A stretch of 64,000 bases of DNA from DDH964 sp963763205 (GCA_963763205.1 CAVXNQ010000008.1:62001-126000); one strand, 5' to 3'. Counted from the first letter of the stretch, positions 10,825 to 20,258 are shown. Program-made: numbers and translations. Notes: a model not told the origin generated them from the sequence alone.

Positions 10825-12912
10825 ATGCACGCGACCGAGACCCCGCCACCGCAGACAGACGCCAAGACCCCGGGCAAATGGGACGAGCAGGCCCACATGC
10901 GCCAGCTCTCGGGGCTGCGCAACTGGATTGTCTGCGGCGCGGCACTGGCCTTCTCCCTTTATCAGCTCTACACTGCCGCCTTCAGCCCCCTCTCCAGTCT
11001 GGTAATGCGCTCGCTGCACGTCGGCTTTCTGCTGCTGTTGACCTATCTCCTTTTTCCGGCCTGGCGCGGCGCATCGCGCCGGAAGATCGCCTGGTACGAC
11101 GCGGTTTTGGCGCTGACCGCCTTCGCCCTGGCCTTTTACCATTGGATTTTCGAGGCCGACCTGATCCAGCGCTCCGGTTCGCCGACGCTCGCCGACATGG
11201 TCGTCGGCACCATCGTCGTGGTCCTGGTCTTCGAGGCGGCGCGGCGCATCGTCGGCGTGGCGTTGCCGATCATCTGCGCACTGTTTCTGCTCTACGGGCT
11301 GTTCGGCCAATACCTCCCCGGCGACCTCTCCCACCGCCCCTATGGCTTCGACCAGATCGTCAACCAGCTCTACCTCGGCACCGAGGGGATTTACGGCATC
11401 CCGACCCTGGTCTCCTCGACCTACATTTTTCTTTTCATCCTCTTCGGCGCCTTTCTCGAGCACGCCGGGATGATCAGCCTCTTCAACGACCTGGCGCTGG
11501 GGACCGTCGGCCACACCCGCGGCGGCCCGGCCAAGGTGGCGGTCATCACCTCGGGGCTGATGGGAACCATCAACGGCTCGGGGGTGGCCAACGTGGTGAC
11601 CACCGGCCAGTTCACCATCCCGCTGATGAAACGTTTCGGTTACCGCAGCGAGTTCGCCGGGGCAGTGGAAGCCACCGCCAGCATGGGGGGGCAGATCATG
11701 CCGCCGGTGATGGGGGCGGTGGCCTTCATCATGGCGGAAACCCTCAACGTGGAGTATGTGGAGATCGTCAAGGCCGCGGTGATCCCGGCGGTCCTCTATT
11801 TCATCACCGCCTTCTGGATGGTGCACCTGGAGGCCGGCCGGGCCAAGCTCTTCGGTCTCTCCAAGGAGGAGTGCCCCGACGCGCTGGCCTCGATCCGCCG
11901 CAACTGGTACCTGCTGCTGCCGCTGGGCGCCCTGGTGACCCTGCTCTTTATCGGCTACACGCCGATGTTCTCCGGGCTGGTAGGCCTCGCCCTGACTTCG
12001 CTTCTGATCCTCGGCGTCAGCCTGGGCCGGGCCACCGCGGTGCGGACCCTGCGCATCCTGCTGTGGATCGTCATCGGCCTGGTCGCTTCCGCCTTTCGCC
12101 GCTACGGCATCGGCCCGATCCTCGGCTTGCTGGCGATTCTGATCCTCGCCAATCTCTGGAGCGGTGGCGGCCGCAAGACCGTGCAGGTCATGATCCGCAG
12201 CCTGATCGACGGCGCCAAGAGCGCACTGGGGGTCGGCGTCGCCTGCACCATCGTCGGCATCATCATCGGCATCCTCACTCTGACCGGAGCGGCCAGCACC
12301 TTCGCCGGCCTGGTTTTGGAACTGGGCAAGACCAGCATCTTCCTCTCCCTGGTGCTGACCATGATCGCCTGCCTGGTCCTCGGCATGGGCATCCCGACCA
12401 TCCCCAACTACATCATCACCAGCTCCCTGGCCGCCCCGGCCCTGCTCAAGCTCGGCGTGCCGCTGATCGTCTCGCACATGTTCGTCTTCTATTTCGGGAT
12501 CATGGCCGACCTTACCCCGCCGGTGGCCCTGGCCGCCTTCGCCGCCTCCTCCATCGCCCGCGTCTCGGGGATGAAGATCGGGCTGCAGTGCATGCGCATC
12601 GCCATCGCCGGCTTCGTCATCCCCTACATGGCGGTCTACGACCCGGAGCTGATGCTGCAGGGGCACGGCGGCGCCATAGCGGTCGCCTACATCGTCTTCA
12701 AGGCGCTGCTCGCCATCGGTCTGTGGGGGGCCGCCGCCATCGGCTACCTGAAACGGCCGCTCGTCTGGCCGGAGCGGGCCCTGGCCCTGGCCGCCGCCTT
12801 TTGCCTGGTCGCGGCGTTGCCGGTCACCGACGAGATCGGCTTCGGCCTCGCCGTCATCTTCGTCTTCGTTCACTACCGGCTGCTGCGCCGCACCGCCGTG
12901 GAGCTGGCCTGA
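10825..12912 (+). CDS. Fused TRAP transporter permease (DctQ-DctM fusion)
   Basis: Inner-membrane permease of 695 aa belonging to the fused 4TM/12TM TRAP family that pairs with TAXI proteins. Hydrophobic segments begin near residue 35. The first four form the DctQ-like part, the rest the DctM-like part with its conserved loops (MGTINGSGVANVVTTGQFT near 245; MGGQIMPPVMGAVAF near 285). Transport is normally driven by an ion gradient. AAAAGGAG precedes the ATG. The stop overlaps the ATG of the DUF1850 gene. Solute identity is unknown. Confidence 0.93.
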   Translation: MHATETPPPQTDAKTPGKWDEQAHMRQLSGLRNWIVCGAALAFSLYQLYTAAFSPLSSLVMRSLHVGFLLLLTYLLFPAWRGASRRKIAWYDAVLALTAFALAFYHWIFEADLIQRSGSPTLADMVVGTIVVVLVFEAARRIVGVALPIICALFLLYGLFGQYLPGDLSHRPYGFDQIVNQLYLGTEGIYGIPTLVSSTYIFLFILFGAFLEHAGMISLFNDLALGTVGHTRGGPAKVAVITSGLMGTINGSGVANVVTTGQFTIPLMKRFGYRSEFAGAVEATASMGGQIMPPVMGAVAFIMAETLNVEYVEIVKAAVIPAVLYFITAFWMVHLEAGRAKLFGLSKEECPDALASIRRNWYLLLPLGALVTLLFIGYTPMFSGLVGLALTSLLILGVSLGRATAVRTLRILLWIVIGLVASAFRRYGIGPILGLLAILILANLWSGGGRKTVQVMIRSLIDGAKSALGVGVACTIVGIIIGILTLTGAASTFAGLVLELGKTSIFLSLVLTMIACLVLGMGIPTIPNYIITSSLAAPALLKLGVPLIVSHMFVFYFGIMADLTPPVALAAFAASSIARVSGMKIGLQCMRIAIAGFVIPYMAVYDPELMLQGHGGAIAVAYIVFKALLAIGLWGAAAIGYLKRPLVWPERALALAAAFCLVAALPVTDEIGFGLAVIFVFVHYRLLRRTAVELA

Positions 12913-13322
12913 TGACCGGGCTCTGTCTCGGCCTGGCGGCCCTGATCCAGCTCAGCCTCCCCATCGATCATTTCACCGTGGCCTGGATGCATTCGGTGGA
13001 GAAGATCCCCTGGGAGGAGGACTACCGGATCGAGAGGGGCGGCATCGTCCCCGTCGTCGCACGCATCCAGGGGGCCGGCGCCGGCATGGACTTTCCCGAC
13101 GACGCGGTCTGGAAGGGGGGCTACTGGGAGTACCGCCCGCACCTGCCGCCGCTGGAGCGGCTGCGCCTGACCCGCTCCCGCTTCACCTCCGACTACCAGC
13201 TCTGCTGGGACGGCCAGTGCCGGACCTTCACCGACCTACTCGGCCCGGCGTCGGACGGCACCGTGGTCGAGCTCTTCGCCTGCCCGGCGGCCACTCCGGC
13301 CACGAAAGGACCGAACCGATGA
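12912..13322 (+). CDS. DUF1850 domain-containing protein
   Basis: This 136-aa protein begins at the ATG that shares a base with the permease stop. DUF1850 genes are known companions of fused TAXI-TRAP permeases; a direct role has not been shown to my knowledge. Visible features are a weak hydrophobic N-terminus, the motif FTVAWMHSVEKIPWEEDYRI, which is the typical family core, and a C-terminal domain with two Cys (LCWDGQC). The last four bases overlap the next start (ATGA). Confidence 0.85.
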   Translation: MTGLCLGLAALIQLSLPIDHFTVAWMHSVEKIPWEEDYRIERGGIVPVVARIQGAGAGMDFPDDAVWKGGYWEYRPHLPPLERLRLTRSRFTSDYQLCWDGQCRTFTDLLGPASDGTVVELFACPAATPATKGPNR

Positions 13323-14218
13323 GTCCCCGTTTCCACGGCGTCCACACCATCGTCCCCACCCCGTTCGATGAGAGAGGTGCCCTCGACGGCGCGAGCCTGT
13401 CGCGCCTGATCGACTTCCTCGCCGGCCTCGGCGTCGACGGCGTGGTGGTCCTCGGCGTGATGGGCGAGGCGCCCAAGCTCTCCGAGGCCGAGCAGGCCGA
13501 GGTCATCCGCCTCGCCGTGGCCGCAGCCGGCGGCCGCATCCCGGTCTTCGCCGGGGCCGGCGCCGCCGGCACCGACCTCGCCGTCGCCAAGGGGGCGGCG
13601 GCCCTCATAGGAGGCGCCGCCGGCCTGCTGGTCGCGCCGCCGCCGGTGCAGAAGGACGGGGTGATCTTCGACTACTACCGGCGCCTCGGCGCGGAGCTGC
13701 AGGCGCCGCTCATCCTCCACGACTACCCGGCGGCGACCGGCATGCTCCTTTCTCCGGAACTGGTCGCCCGGCTCTTCGCCGAGATCGAGGCGGTCCGGGC
13801 GATCAAGCTCGAAGAGCCGCCGACCGGGCCGAAGATCGCCCAGCTGCGGCGGCTCTGCCCGGAGCTCGCCATCGTCGGCGGCCTCGGGGGGATGTTCCTG
13901 CTCGAGGAGCTGATGCGCGGCGCCGACGGCATCATGACCGGATTCTCCTACCCGGAGATACTGGTCGCGGTTTACCGCGCCTTCGTCGCCGGCGATCTGG
14001 AGCGCGCCAAGCGCATCTTCTACGGCGCCTGTCCGCTGTTGCGCTACGAATTCCAGCCGGGGGTCGGCCTGGCCCTGCGCAAGGAGATCTACCGCCAGCG
14101 CGGCGCCATCGCCTGCGCCACGGTGCGTCATCCCGGGGCGCAGATCGACGCCGCTCTGCGCGCCGAGCTGGCGCAGATCCTGGCGCATTGTCCCCCGGAG
14201 GAACTGCTGCGGGGGTGA
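13319..14218 (+). CDS. Dihydrodipicolinate synthase family lyase/aldolase
   Basis: A DapA-superfamily TIM-barrel enzyme of 299 aa. The Schiff-base Lys is K163 in AIKLEEP, the conserved Tyr lies in HDYPAATG near 135, and the N-terminal substrate loop is GVMGEAPKLSEAE. In a catabolic operon such proteins usually cleave or hydrate 2-keto acids rather than make dihydrodipicolinate; here the substrate is unknown. The ATG at 13319 overlaps the DUF1850 stop. The normal GxxGE pattern appears as GVMGEA, so the pyruvate-binding site differs from true DapA. Confidence 0.85.
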   Translation: MSPRFHGVHTIVPTPFDERGALDGASLSRLIDFLAGLGVDGVVVLGVMGEAPKLSEAEQAEVIRLAVAAAGGRIPVFAGAGAAGTDLAVAKGAAALIGGAAGLLVAPPPVQKDGVIFDYYRRLGAELQAPLILHDYPAATGMLLSPELVARLFAEIEAVRAIKLEEPPTGPKIAQLRRLCPELAIVGGLGGMFLLEELMRGADGIMTGFSYPEILVAVYRAFVAGDLERAKRIFYGACPLLRYEFQPGVGLALRKEIYRQRGAIACATVRHPGAQIDAALRAELAQILAHCPPEELLRG

Positions 14219-14249
14219 ACGAGTCCCAAAATTCCCAAGGAGAACCCCC

Positions 14250-15146
14250 ATGCGTCTGGCTACCATTACCCACTTCGGCCGGGAGGAAGCGGCGCTGGTT
14301 GCGGCCGGGCAGGTGCTGCCGCTGGCGGCGGTCAACCGCGCCTGCGGCACCGCCTTTGCCACCGACCTCTACGAGCTGATCCGCGGCGAACAGCTCGCCT
14401 CCCTTGGCGACTGGTACCGCAGCGAAGGGCACCAGCGCTGCGCCGCCATGGGCGGCGAGGCGCTCCCTGAAACCGTGGTGCGCTTCGCCCCCCTCTATCG
14501 CCGGCCGGGGAAGATTTGGGGGATCGGCCTCAACTACCGGGAACATGCCGGCGACCTCGATGCCCCGGTGCCGACCGGGGCGCCGGCCAGCTTCATGAAG
14601 CCGACGACGACGATCATCGGCCCCGGCGAGACGATCCGCATCCCGCGCCTCTCCGAGCGCACCACCGCCGAGGCGGAACTGGGGGTGATCATCGGCCGGC
14701 GCTGCAAGGACGTCTCCGTGGCCGAGGCCCCCGCGGTGATCGCCGGTTACACCACCATCCTCGACATGACTGCCGAGGACATCCTGCAGCGCAACCCCCG
14801 CTACCTGACCCTGTCGAAGAGCTTCGACAGCTTCTTCAGCTTCGGCCCGATGCTCTTGACTCCCGACGAGGTCGGCGCGATCGACGCGCTGGAGGTCGCC
14901 ACCATCCACAATGGTCGGGTCCACCGGCAAAACCGGGTGGCGAACATGACCTTCCGTCCTTTTGAGCTGATCGCCTTCCACTCTCAGGTGATGACGTTGC
15001 TCCCCGGGGACATCATCTCCACAGGTACGCCGGGGGCGGTGCGGATCGCCGACGGCGACGTGGTCGAGTGCCGCATCGCCGGCTTCCCCGCCCTGGTCAA
15101 TCCGGTAATCGATCTGAAAACCTCTCACCAAGGAGCCGCATCGTGA
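14250..15146 (+). CDS. Fumarylacetoacetate hydrolase family protein
   Basis: A 298-aa FAH-superfamily enzyme that would hydrolyse or decarboxylate an acylpyruvate-like compound. The family core is visible: IWGIGLNYREHAGD near residue 90, FMKPTTTIIGPGE near 116 and the metal ligands in TAEAELGVIIG near 138. The later SFDSFFSFGPML and GDIISTGTPGAV segments are also typical. AAGGAG lies before the ATG at 14250. The gene is 31 bases after the DapA-like gene and its stop overlaps the SDR start, so it belongs to the same operon. Confidence 0.88.
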   Translation: MRLATITHFGREEAALVAAGQVLPLAAVNRACGTAFATDLYELIRGEQLASLGDWYRSEGHQRCAAMGGEALPETVVRFAPLYRRPGKIWGIGLNYREHAGDLDAPVPTGAPASFMKPTTTIIGPGETIRIPRLSERTTAEAELGVIIGRRCKDVSVAEAPAVIAGYTTILDMTAEDILQRNPRYLTLSKSFDSFFSFGPMLLTPDEVGAIDALEVATIHNGRVHRQNRVANMTFRPFELIAFHSQVMTLLPGDIISTGTPGAVRIADGDVVECRIAGFPALVNPVIDLKTSHQGAAS

Positions 15147-15931
15147 ATCTGGGATTAGAGAACAAGGTGGTGCTGGTCACCGCCGCCAGCAAGGGGCTCG
15201 GTCGGGCCATGGCGACCTGCTTCGCCGCCGAGGGGGCGACCGTGGTCCTGGCCAGCCGCAGCGCCGAGTCCCTGGCCGCCACCGCCGCCGAGATCCGGGA
15301 GGAGACCGGCCGCGAGGTCTTCTGGCAGGCGGCCGACCTCGCCAGCGCCGAGGATATCCGCACCCTGGTCGCCGCCACCGCCGAGCGTCACGGCGCCCTC
15401 CATGTGCTGATCAACAACACCGGCGGCCCGCCCGCCGGCAACTTCGCCGCCACCGCCGACGCCGCCTGGCAGGGAGCCTTCGAGAGCGTGCTCTTGAGCG
15501 CGGTGCGCTGCATCCGCGAGGCGCTGCCGCACCTGCGCCGCAGCGGCTGCGGGCGGATTCTCAACGTCGCCTCCTCCTCCTTCAAGCAGCCCCTCGACAA
15601 CCTGATCCTCTCCAACACCTTCCGCACCGCCCTGGTCGGCCTGGCCAAGAGCCTGGCGACGGAGCTGGCACCGGACGGCATCCTGATCAACACTCTCGGC
15701 CCCGGACGCATCGCCACCGACCGCCTCGCCTCCCTCGACCGCATGCGCGCCGAGCGCCAGGGCGTCAGCCCCGACGAAGTCCGCCGCCTGGCCGAGGGGC
15801 AGATCCCCCTGGGGCGCTACGGCGAGCCTTCCGAGTTCGCCCGCATGGCCGTCTTTCTCGCCTCGGCCGCCAACAGCTACGTCACCGGCCAGGCCTTTCT
15901 GGTCGACGGCGGTCTGGTCAAGGCGATTTAG
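15143..15931 (+). CDS. SDR family oxidoreductase with altered catalytic motif
   Basis: A Rossmann-fold dehydrogenase/reductase of 262 aa starting at the GTG at 15143, which overlaps the FAH stop and has AGGAG ahead. The cofactor motif is TAASKGLG, followed by NNTGG and NVASSS. The position of the usual YxxxK is occupied by SNTFR (Ser and Arg), so the classical catalytic Tyr and Lys are missing. A BKR-like branch lacking the tetrad is known. The C-terminus VTGQAFLVDGGL is standard. The true reaction is unclear. Confidence 0.86.
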   Translation: MNLGLENKVVLVTAASKGLGRAMATCFAAEGATVVLASRSAESLAATAAEIREETGREVFWQAADLASAEDIRTLVAATAERHGALHVLINNTGGPPAGNFAATADAAWQGAFESVLLSAVRCIREALPHLRRSGCGRILNVASSSFKQPLDNLILSNTFRTALVGLAKSLATELAPDGILINTLGPGRIATDRLASLDRMRAERQGVSPDEVRRLAEGQIPLGRYGEPSEFARMAVFLASAANSYVTGQAFLVDGGLVKAI

Positions 15932-15969
15932 TCGCTGCTCGGAGCGGCGCTTAAAACGGCGTAAAGCGA

Positions 15970-16094
15970 CTCTCACCCGCTCCTTGCAGTCGGTGGAGCA
16001 CACAGAGATCGCAGAGGGAAAAGCCATCCCCGAAAGACGCGGTTTTTCTCTGTGTTCTCCGTGATCTCTAGTGAGCGCAGCGAACGGGTGAGAG
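15970..16094. repeat. Imperfect palindromic intergenic repeat
   Basis: A perfect 10-bp inverted pair (CTCTCACCCG at 15970-15979; CGGGTGAGAG at 16085-16094) encloses two inverted copies of a CACAGAGAxCxCAGAGxxAAAA-type motif. This is a common layout of mobile intergenic repeats. It splits the SDR gene from the acyl-CoA dehydrogenase gene and fills most of the 331-base gap. Confidence 0.6.
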
Positions 16095-16262
16095 ACGCCT
16101 TTCAGGTATGAGGGCTCGTAACTTGTTGCTGTAGGCACTCCCCTCCATATTCCGTATTGCGGGATCTGGTTTCGGGTTTTACCCTGACAATCCCCGCCCG
16201 GCGGCGTTCAACGAATCGCGGCTTCTCCGCCGCTACGCTGCGAGACTTCAAGGAGGCGCACC

Positions 16263-17441
16263 ATGCAGACCACCACCGAACTGACCGACTACATGGGTTT
16301 CCAGGGCCTGCTCGGCGACGAAGAGAAGCTGGTGCGGCAGACCGCCCGCCGTTTCGTCAACGCGCAGGTGCTGCCGATCATCGACGACTACGCCCAGCGC
16401 GAAGAATTCCCCGCGCAGCTGATCGCACCGATGGGGGAGCTCGGCTTCTTCGGCGCCAATTTGCCGGAAGAGTACGGCTGCGCCGGCCTCTCCAACGTCG
16501 CCTACGGCCTGTTGATGTACGAGTTGGAGCGGGGCGACTCGGGCCTGCGCAGCTTCGCCTCGGTGCAGGGGGCGCTGGTCATGTACCCGATCTACGCCTA
16601 CGGCAGCGAAGCGCAGAAGGACTACTGGCTGCCCAGGCTGGCGACGGGGGAGAAGATCGGCTGTTTCGGCCTGACCGAGCCCGACTTCGGCTCCAACCCC
16701 GCCGGGATGCGCACCCGCGCCGTGCGCGAGGGGAGCAGGTGGCGGATCAACGGCAGCAAGATGTGGATCACCAACGGCAGCATCGCCGACGTGGCGCTGG
16801 TCTGGGCCCAGACCGAGGAGGGGATTCGCGGCTTTCTGGTGGAGAAGGGGACGCCGGGCTTCTCGGCGCCGCGCATGAAGGGGAAATGGAGCCTGCGCGC
16901 CTCGGTGACCTCGGAGCTGGTCCTGGAGGACGTGCTGGTCGAGGAGGAACAGAGCCTGCTGCCGAACGTCAAGGGGCTCAAGGGACCGCTCTCCTGCCTG
17001 ACCCAGGCCCGTTACGGCATCGCCTGGGGGGCGCTGGGCGCCGCCGACGCCTGCTACCAGTGCGCCCTCGACTACGCCCTGACCCGCATCCAGTTCGACC
17101 GCCCCATCGCCGCCTTCCAGTTGCAGCAGAAGAAGCTCGCCGAGATGGTCACCGAGCTGACCAAGGGGCAGCTGCTGGGGATGCAGCTGGGGCGGCTCAA
17201 GGACGAAGGAAGCTACACCCCGGCCCAGGTCTCGATGGCCAAGATGAACAACGTCAACGTGGCCCTGGAGATCGCCCGCAGCGCGCGGACCATGCTCGGC
17301 GCCAACGGCATCATGGGCGACTACCCGATCATGCGCCACATGGCCAACCTCGAGTCGGTCTACACCTACGAGGGGACCCACGACATGCACACTCTGATCA
17401 TCGGCCAGCAGGTGACGGGCATCCCCGCCTTCCGTACCTGA
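16263..17441 (+). CDS. Acyl-CoA dehydrogenase, glutaryl-CoA dehydrogenase type
   Basis: FAD enzyme of 392 aa that probably oxidises glutaryl-CoA or a related dicarboxyl-CoA. The family segments are CFGLTEPDFGSNPAGM near residue 138, the substrate-binding LRASVTSELVLEDVLV, and the catalytic Glu in TYEGTHDMH near 370, the form typical of glutaryl-CoA dehydrogenases. Whether it decarboxylates to crotonyl-CoA or stops at glutaconyl-CoA, as in some strict anaerobes, cannot be decided here. AGGAGG precedes the ATG. It follows the repeat at 15970-16094, so it may have its own promoter or be the last gene of the TAXI operon. Confidence 0.9.
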   Translation: MQTTTELTDYMGFQGLLGDEEKLVRQTARRFVNAQVLPIIDDYAQREEFPAQLIAPMGELGFFGANLPEEYGCAGLSNVAYGLLMYELERGDSGLRSFASVQGALVMYPIYAYGSEAQKDYWLPRLATGEKIGCFGLTEPDFGSNPAGMRTRAVREGSRWRINGSKMWITNGSIADVALVWAQTEEGIRGFLVEKGTPGFSAPRMKGKWSLRASVTSELVLEDVLVEEEQSLLPNVKGLKGPLSCLTQARYGIAWGALGAADACYQCALDYALTRIQFDRPIAAFQLQQKKLAEMVTELTKGQLLGMQLGRLKDEGSYTPAQVSMAKMNNVNVALEIARSARTMLGANGIMGDYPIMRHMANLESVYTYEGTHDMHTLIIGQQVTGIPAFRT

Positions 17442-17581
17442 ACCCCATCCGGAAATGCCGCGCCGCCCCGGCGTTCTGTTATTTCCGACAGCCGCGGTAA
17501 TATAGACAAAGGCGGCTTCGGGCAGGCAGGAGAAAGGCCCGCGAGCAGGATACCCCGGCACCGGCCGGAGTTGAGGACGGC

Positions 17582-19168
17582 ATGGACGAATCGGGCCCGG
17601 CGGCGGCCGGCGGCGAAACGGCGGAGTGGAGCCCCAGCGTCAACCCCTGGCTGATCACCGCCGCGGTGATGCTCCCCACCTTCATGGAGGTGCTCGACAC
17701 CACCATCGCCTCGGTGGCCCTGCCACACATCGCCGGGAGCCTTTCGGCCAGCAACGAGGAGGCCTCCTGGGTGCTGACCAGCTACCTGGTCGCCAACGCC
17801 ATCATCCTGCCGGCCAGCGGCTGGCTGGCCGGCTACTTCGGCCGCCGGCGTTTTCTCATCGCCTGCATCGTCATCTTCACCATCACCTCCTTTTTGAGCG
17901 GCGTCGCCCTCACCCTCGACATGCTGGTGGTCGCGCGGGTCTTCCAGGGGGCCGGCGGCGGGGCGCTGCAGCCCCTCTCCCAGGCGATCCTGCTGGAGAG
18001 CTTTCCCCGCGAGAAGCGCGGCATGGCCATGGCCGCCTTTGGCCTGGGGGTGGTGGTGGCGCCGATCGTCGGGCCGACCCTGGGCGGTTGGCTCACCGAC
18101 AACTTCTCCTGGCGCTGGGCCTTCTACGTCAACATCCCGGTGGGAGTGCTGGCGGTGATCATGATCCGCGCCTTCGTCGAAGATCCCCCCTACGTGCGCG
18201 GCGCCCGTCCCGGACGCATCGACCGCATCGGCTTCGGCTTGATGGCCCTGGCCCTGGGGACCCTGCAGATCATCCTCGACCGCGGCCAGCAGGACGACTG
18301 GTTCGCGGCGGGCTGGATCCGCTGGTTCGCCGCGATCAGCGTTCTCGCGCTGCTTCTTTTCATCCTCCGCGAGCTGACGACGAAAAACCCGATCGTCAAC
18401 CTGCGGGTCTTTGCCGACCGCAACTTTGCCGCCGGGACGCTGCTCATCACCCTGGTCGGGGTCGCCCTCTACAGCGCCATCACGCTGATTCCGCTCTTCC
18501 TCCAGACCCTGATGGGCTACACCGCCCTGCAAAGCGGCATCGCCGTGGCCACCCGCGGGCTCGGCGCGCTGCTGACCATGCCGGTGGTCGGCTACCTCAC
18601 CGGGGTGGTCGACTTCCGCCGGCTGATCGCCTGCGGCTTCTGCCTGGTCGCCGCCTCGCTGTGGCTGATCGGCGGTCTCAACCTGGAGATCGCCATGTGG
18701 CAGATCGCCTGGCCCTCCATCGTCACCGGGGTGGGGCTGGCGATGGTCTTCGTCCCCCTCTCGGCGGTGGCGATGGGCACCCTGCCGCAGAGCGAAATCA
18801 GCAACGCCAGCGGCGTCTTCAACCTGATGCGCAACGTCGGCGGCAGCTTCGGCATCTCCCTCTTCGCGACCTTCATCGCCCGCCAGTCCCAGGTCCACCA
18901 GGCGACCCTGATCGCCCGGCTCACCCCGGAAAACCCCATTTACCAGCAGCGCCTGCTGGAATTGGAGCAGCACCTGGCCGCCCGCCTGGGGCCGGCCGAG
19001 GCCCACGAGAAGGCGCTGGGGGTGATCTACCGGAGCGTGGAGCGCCAGTCCGGCCTGCTCGCCTTCATGGGCGCCTTCCGCACCCTGGCGATCATCGCCC
19101 TGGGCTGCATCGGCCTGGTCCTGCTGCTGCAGCGGGTGGAGAAGCGCGGTCCGCCCGGCGGGCATTGA
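17582..19168 (+). CDS. EmrB/QacA-type DHA2 MFS exporter
   Basis: A 528-aa inner-membrane drug or solute/H+ antiporter with about 14 hydrophobic segments. Signature motifs are FMEVLDTTIASVALPHIAG in TM1, the loop LAGYFGRRRF and the antiporter motif C region GVVVAPIVGPTLGGWLTD. It resembles EmrB, but no EmrA-type adaptor gene lies beside it, and no TetR/MarR regulator is adjacent. The ATG at 17582 has GAGG upstream. It stands alone between the dehydrogenase and the convergent PA2778-type gene. Confidence 0.9.
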   Translation: MDESGPAAAGGETAEWSPSVNPWLITAAVMLPTFMEVLDTTIASVALPHIAGSLSASNEEASWVLTSYLVANAIILPASGWLAGYFGRRRFLIACIVIFTITSFLSGVALTLDMLVVARVFQGAGGGALQPLSQAILLESFPREKRGMAMAAFGLGVVVAPIVGPTLGGWLTDNFSWRWAFYVNIPVGVLAVIMIRAFVEDPPYVRGARPGRIDRIGFGLMALALGTLQIILDRGQQDDWFAAGWIRWFAAISVLALLLFILRELTTKNPIVNLRVFADRNFAAGTLLITLVGVALYSAITLIPLFLQTLMGYTALQSGIAVATRGLGALLTMPVVGYLTGVVDFRRLIACGFCLVAASLWLIGGLNLEIAMWQIAWPSIVTGVGLAMVFVPLSAVAMGTLPQSEISNASGVFNLMRNVGGSFGISLFATFIARQSQVHQATLIARLTPENPIYQQRLLELEQHLAARLGPAEAHEKALGVIYRSVERQSGLLAFMGAFRTLAIIALGCIGLVLLLQRVEKRGPPGGH

Positions 19169-19282
19169 AGGGGCGGGATGCCGGCGGTTGGGAGGTGACA
19201 AGAAAGGGGGAATGGCGTCGGGGAAGCGGGCCGAAGGGAAAACGGGATCTTTTCGGTTTCTGGCCAGGGGGGGAACCCGTTC

Positions 19283-20245
19283 TCACTCCTCCTTATGCAA
19301 CTCCCTTTTTTCGAGGTCCTCCAAGGTTTGGCGAAATGCCTCCTGAAAGGGACCTCCAAGTTCGACAGCACGCTGTGCAGCCTCCAAGGCTTCCTCCAGT
19401 TTGCCCTGCTCACCCAGGACATTGGCCCAATTATTATAGGCAACGCCGTTTTCCGGCTGAAGCAATGCCGCCTGATGGAAAGCATCGGCAGCGACGTCGA
19501 ATTCGTGCAGATGGTATTCGCTATTGCCAAGGCCCATCCAGCCGATGAAACTTTTATCCCATCTTTTCAAGGCGGCGGCATACCCGGATGCTGCGGCCTG
19601 CCACTGCCCGGCTTTCTCCAAGCCGGCAACGGCGGTCAGCCACTTTTTCTCTTCGGCAACCGCCGGCAGCCGGGTCGGAGGCAGGACCAGAAGTCCCCAG
19701 TAGTCGCTCCGCTTCCAAATATTATTGAAGGTCCAGAAACTGAGGACCTCCCCTGCCGTGCGGCCTGAATGGAGGATGATCGTTTCCTCCTCCTGGTCAT
19801 AGCCGATCACGACGGCATAGTGCCATTGCGGATACCAGAAAAACCCGAGATTGACCAGGACGATCACCGGCTGACCGGCCGCGATCTCGGACATGAGTGC
19901 TTCGATGCCGGCAATGGGGTAGGCAACCCGGCCATGCCTGCGGGATGCTCCGACCAGTGCGTTCTGGAGACTGCCCTTGAGCCCGGGAGTATAGACTTGG
20001 GATGACAACTCGGAGGGCGAAACGGCAACTCCGCTCCAGTTCAGAACCATTGCCAGCGCCGCCGGCCCGCACTGCAGTTCCTTCTGTGGGAAAAACGGCA
20101 CATCCTCGACCATGGCCTTCGCCGGCCTTCCGGAACTCTGGGACAAGTATCCCGGCGGGACAAGGCTGCACCCCGCAGGCAGGATGCAGAGTGCCAAAAA
20201 CAGCAGGCCGGCAATCAACCGATTGCCGACCTGGCTCAATGGCAT
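19283..20245 (-). CDS. PA2778-type C39 cysteine peptidase with TPR tail
   Basis: A lipoprotein of 320 aa. I chose the ATG at 20245 because it leads directly into a lipobox signal (ALCILPAGC). The peptidase domain has the catalytic Cys in KELQCGPAALAMVL and the His in QWHYAVVIGYD. Residues after about 195 form tetratricopeptide-like repeats (GLGNSEYHLHEFDVAADAF, NWANVLGEQGKLEEALEA). The substrate is unknown. The gene lies 13 bases after the PA2779-type gene, and these two are a known conserved pair. Confidence 0.85.
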   Translation of the reverse strand: MPLSQVGNRLIAGLLFLALCILPAGCSLVPPGYLSQSSGRPAKAMVEDVPFFPQKELQCGPAALAMVLNWSGVAVSPSELSSQVYTPGLKGSLQNALVGASRRHGRVAYPIAGIEALMSEIAAGQPVIVLVNLGFFWYPQWHYAVVIGYDQEEETIILHSGRTAGEVLSFWTFNNIWKRSDYWGLLVLPPTRLPAVAEEKKWLTAVAGLEKAGQWQAAASGYAAALKRWDKSFIGWMGLGNSEYHLHEFDVAADAFHQAALLQPENGVAYNNWANVLGEQGKLEEALEAAQRAVELGGPFQEAFRQTLEDLEKRELHKEE

Positions 20246-20258
20246 ATCTGGTCTGCGC

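Noticed and set aside
10735..12873. Long open frame on the minus strand opposite the TRAP permease
   Set aside because: Composition (Asp/Gly/Gln/His rich, no hydrophobic core) is typical of an antisense shadow in GC-rich DNA.
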